DNA from: an uncultured Coriobacteriaceae bacterium
GTDB lineage: Bacteria; Actinomycetota; Coriobacteriia; Coriobacteriales; Eggerthellaceae
Assembly (NCBI GenBank): GCA_900552585.1
Contig: USAB01000040.1
Coordinates: 1 to 15,440 of the forward strand
Direction: 5' to 3'
Length of the DNA stretch: 15,440 nt
Shown here: piece by piece, positions 13,460-15,440 of the stretch
How positions within the stretch are numbered: the stretch's first letter is position 1
Layout of the letters: every line of letters begins with the position of its first letter
Notes under the pieces: generated by a model
What the model was told of the DNA's origin: nothing
Seen by the model: only the letters and a program-made list of their open reading frames with translations
Database searches by the model: none
Made by a program: the position numbers and the translations under genes

Positions 13460-15333
13460 GTTCCGTAGAAGAAGCGCAGCCGACGGCAACGCCGGCTACA
13501 CCCATTGCGGCCGCGGCATCCGCCGCTGCCCCTGCGCTGGTGGATTCCCCTGAGAAGAAGCCTGCGCGCCGCACGCGCAAGAAGGCGGATGCGACCGACG
13601 GTTCAGCGCAGGAGGCCCCGAAGGCGTTCGCGCGGCGTTCGGCTTCGGAAGCATCCGAGGCAGCCGAAAAGCCCGCCGACAAGCCCCGTAAGACGCGCAA
13701 GACGCGCGCGAAGGCCGACAAGCCTGCCGAGAAGTCCGACAAGACTGAGAAGGCCGACAAGGACGACAAGGCCGAGAAGTCCGTGGAGAATTCCGGCGAC
13801 AGCCATGCCGAGGGCTCCGGTACGCGCAACAACGGCGCGCATGCGGAAAGCGACAACGCGCACGGCGAAGGCCGTGACGGCGGGTCTCACGAGGGACGTT
13901 CCCCCTACGAGGGCCGCCAGACGCGCCAGCGCAACCAGCGCAACCAGAACCACGGCAAGGGCAATCGCAACAACAATAACAACAACGACCGGCACAACCG
14001 CCGTCAGCGCCGCAAGCACCAGGGCCGCGGCAACGCGCCCGTGGAACCGCAGACGAAGCGCGAGGACCTGGCGAAGCTGAAGGTTGCGGAGCTGCGCGAG
14101 AAAGCGGCCGAGCTCGACTTGGAAACGAAGGGCCTGCTCAAGGCCGACCTGGTCGAAGCCGTGTATCAGGCGCTGGTGAAGAAGGAGGGCTTCCAGGAAG
14201 TCTCCGGCGTGCTGGACATCATGCAGGACGGCTACGGCTTTCTGCGCACGAACGGCTATCTGCCCGGCGAGAACGACGCCTACGTTGCCGCGAACATGAT
14301 TCGTCGGAACGGCCTGCGCAAGGGCGACCTGGTCGCCGGCCAAATCCGCCCGGCCCGCGACAACGAGAAGTACGGTGCGCTGCAGCGCATTGCCACCGTG
14401 AACGGCATTCCACTGGAAGAGCTGGGCAAGCGCGTGCGCTTCTCCGACCTGACGCCGGTGTTCCCGGATGAGCGCCTGGTCATGGAGCGTGGCCGCAATT
14501 CCATCACGGCGCGGGTCATCGACCTGGCTGCACCCATCGGCAAGGGCCAGCGCGGACTGATCGTGTCGCCGCCGAAGGCCGGCAAGACCACCGTCTTGAA
14601 GGATATCGCGGCCTCCATCACGGAGAACAACCCGGAGGTGCACCTGATGTGCCTTCTGGTGGATGAACGTCCCGAGGAAGTCACGGACATGGAGCGCTCC
14701 GTACACGGCGAGGTCATCGCCAGCACGTTCGACATGCCGTCCGAGAACCACATCGCCGTGGCCGAGATGGTCATCGAGCGGGCGAAGCGCATGGTGGAGA
14801 ACGGCGAGGACGTTGTGATCCTGCTGGATTCCATCACCCGCCTGGCACGCGCCTACAACCTGGCGCAGCCCGCCAGCGGGCGCATCCTGTCCGGCGGCGT
14901 GGATTCCACGGCGCTGTACCCGCCGAAGCGCTTCCTGGGCGCCGCGCGCAACATCGAGCACGGTGGCAGCCTGACCATCCTGGCATCCGCGCTGATCGAG
15001 ACCGGATCGAAGATGGACGAGGTCATCTTCGAGGAGTTCAAGGGCACGGGCAACATGGAGCTGCGCCTGGACCGCAACCTGGCGGACCGCCGCATCTTCC
15101 CGGCCATCGACCCGATTGCGTCCGGCACGCGCAAGGAGGACCTGCTGCTCGATCCGCAGGAGGCACCGCTCATCTGGGCCGTGCGCCGTATCCTGGCGAA
15201 CCTGAACAACACGGAGCGCGCTATGGATATGCTGATCAAGTCCCTGAAGCAGACGGAGAGCAACCGCGAGTTCCTGCTGCGCACGGCGCGCAAGGCACAG
15301 GGACGCATGGCGGCGGACCTCAAGGAGTTCTAG
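13456..15333 (+). CDS. rho: Transcription termination factor Rho with a long N-terminal charged extension
   Basis: Rho is the hexameric RNA helicase that terminates untranslated transcripts. The 625-residue protein is about 200 residues longer than E. coli Rho. Residues 1-198 are low complexity: Ala/Pro-rich, then Lys/Ala/Asp-rich with TRKKAD and RKTRKTRAKADK, then Asn/Arg/Gln-rich with a run of six Asn (about residues 170-198). The Rho N-terminal helical subdomain follows (KREDLAKLKVAELREKA, from 201), then the RNA-binding cold-shock fold (VSGVLDIMQDGYGFLR). The ATPase core has Walker A SPPKAGKTT (371-379, Lys377), Walker B VVILLDS (Asp458), and the Q/R-loop region SGGVDSTALYPPKRFLGAARN. Start at 13456 (ATGA overlap with the transaldolase stop, GGGAGAAAG upstream) is preferred over TTG 13435. 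No bicyclomycin-type resistance change can be judged here. Confidence 0.97.
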   Translation: MSSVEEAQPTATPATPIAAAASAAAPALVDSPEKKPARRTRKKADATDGSAQEAPKAFARRSASEASEAAEKPADKPRKTRKTRAKADKPAEKSDKTEKADKDDKAEKSVENSGDSHAEGSGTRNNGAHAESDNAHGEGRDGGSHEGRSPYEGRQTRQRNQRNQNHGKGNRNNNNNNDRHNRRQRRKHQGRGNAPVEPQTKREDLAKLKVAELREKAAELDLETKGLLKADLVEAVYQALVKKEGFQEVSGVLDIMQDGYGFLRTNGYLPGENDAYVAANMIRRNGLRKGDLVAGQIRPARDNEKYGALQRIATVNGIPLEELGKRVRFSDLTPVFPDERLVMERGRNSITARVIDLAAPIGKGQRGLIVSPPKAGKTTVLKDIAASITENNPEVHLMCLLVDERPEEVTDMERSVHGEVIASTFDMPSENHIAVAEMVIERAKRMVENGEDVVILLDSITRLARAYNLAQPASGRILSGGVDSTALYPPKRFLGAARNIEHGGSLTILASALIETGSKMDEVIFEEFKGTGNMELRLDRNLADRRIFPAIDPIASGTRKEDLLLDPQEAPLIWAVRRILANLNNTERAMDMLIKSLKQTESNREFLLRTARKAQGRMAADLKEF

Positions 15334-15377
15334 CATCCGCGCCGCCGCTGCGCGGTCGGTAAGGGAGGTTGCCGAAT

Positions 15378-15440
15378 ATGGACAGCGAACAGAACGACAA
15401 CGCCGCCGGGGCCGGACGGCCGGAGCCGCAGGCGCCTTCG
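15378..15440 (+). CDS. Start of an unidentified gene (3' partial)
   Basis: AGGGAGG (15362-15368) lies nine bases before an ATG, and 21 codons remain open to the window edge. The visible residues (MDSEQNDNAAGAGRPEP and four more) are polar and Ala/Gly/Pro-rich, a probably disordered N-terminus with no recognisable domain. It begins 44 bases after rho with no terminator between, so it may be cotranscribed. It does not look like ribosomal protein L31 (rpmE), which often follows rho. Confidence 0.6.
   Translation, partial: MDSEQNDNAAGAGRPEPQAPS

Noticed and set aside
12602..13489. Minus-strand open frame opposite transaldolase
   Set aside because: It covers the tal promoter and a well-identified coding region and shows no family motif.
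13960..14000. AAC/AAT triplet run as a CRISPR or simple repeat element
   Set aside because: It is an in-frame polyasparagine tract within the Rho extension, without spacers or repeat units.
13603..15336. Minus-strand open frame (577 codons) opposite rho
   Set aside because: Its leucine/valine-rich repetitive part is the complement of the Rho low-complexity region, and rho itself is unmistakable.

Overview
This 15.4 kb window carries a GC-rich, tightly packed bacterial chromosome segment made mostly of core genes. All protein genes point right; the only left-pointing gene is the RNase P RNA. The cell-division block (FtsQ part, FtsZ, PgeF, YggS, SepF, ProC, YggT, DivIVA), the Wag31-like DivIVA N-terminus, the Actinobacteria-type codon bias (GCG, ACG, CGC, CTG) and a Rho with a long charged extension suggest an Actinomycetota lineage. 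My best guess is a gut or oral Coriobacteriia (Eggerthellaceae-like), but that placement is inference and no database was searched.

Layout. (1) 2-1465: an open frame joining about 265 codons of a PTS sugar permease (EIIC) to the extracytoplasmic part of FtsQ. Codon usage switches abruptly at the join near 788-800, so this is most likely an assembly chimera or a recombination breakpoint. (2) 1579-7358: a probable ftsZ promoter, then ftsZ, pgeF, yggS, sepF, proC, yggT and divIVA, closed by a strong intrinsic terminator. SepF and DivIVA are the FtsZ membrane tether and the pole/septum coiled-coil protein; YggS and ProC link the cluster to PLP and proline metabolism. (3) 7442-7784, minus strand: RNase P RNA, with a complete P1 pairing and a promoter -10 at its 5' end. 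(4) 7873-11008: thiamine block, with thiamine pyrophosphokinase, a TPP riboswitch, thiC and thiD. (5) 11009-11359: a 351-base gap holding a hairpin, a palindromic candidate operator and a leader with repeats, ahead of a stand-alone FIST-domain protein. (6) 12642-15333: promoter, structured leader, a transaldolase and rho, overlapping by ATGA. (7) 15378 to the edge: start of an unidentified gene.

How the genes work together: the first block builds and positions the division septum. The thiamine block makes HMP-PP (ThiC, ThiD) and activates scavenged thiamine (pyrophosphokinase), with TPP feedback on thiC. Transaldolase is a TPP-independent enzyme of the pentose phosphate pathway, translationally coupled to the Rho termination factor. 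I found no CRISPR array, tRNA, insertion sequence or phage gene. The least ordinary items are the EIIC-FtsQ join, the riboswitch with its competing 5' hairpin, the Rho N-terminal extension, and the regulatory DNA before the FIST and transaldolase genes.
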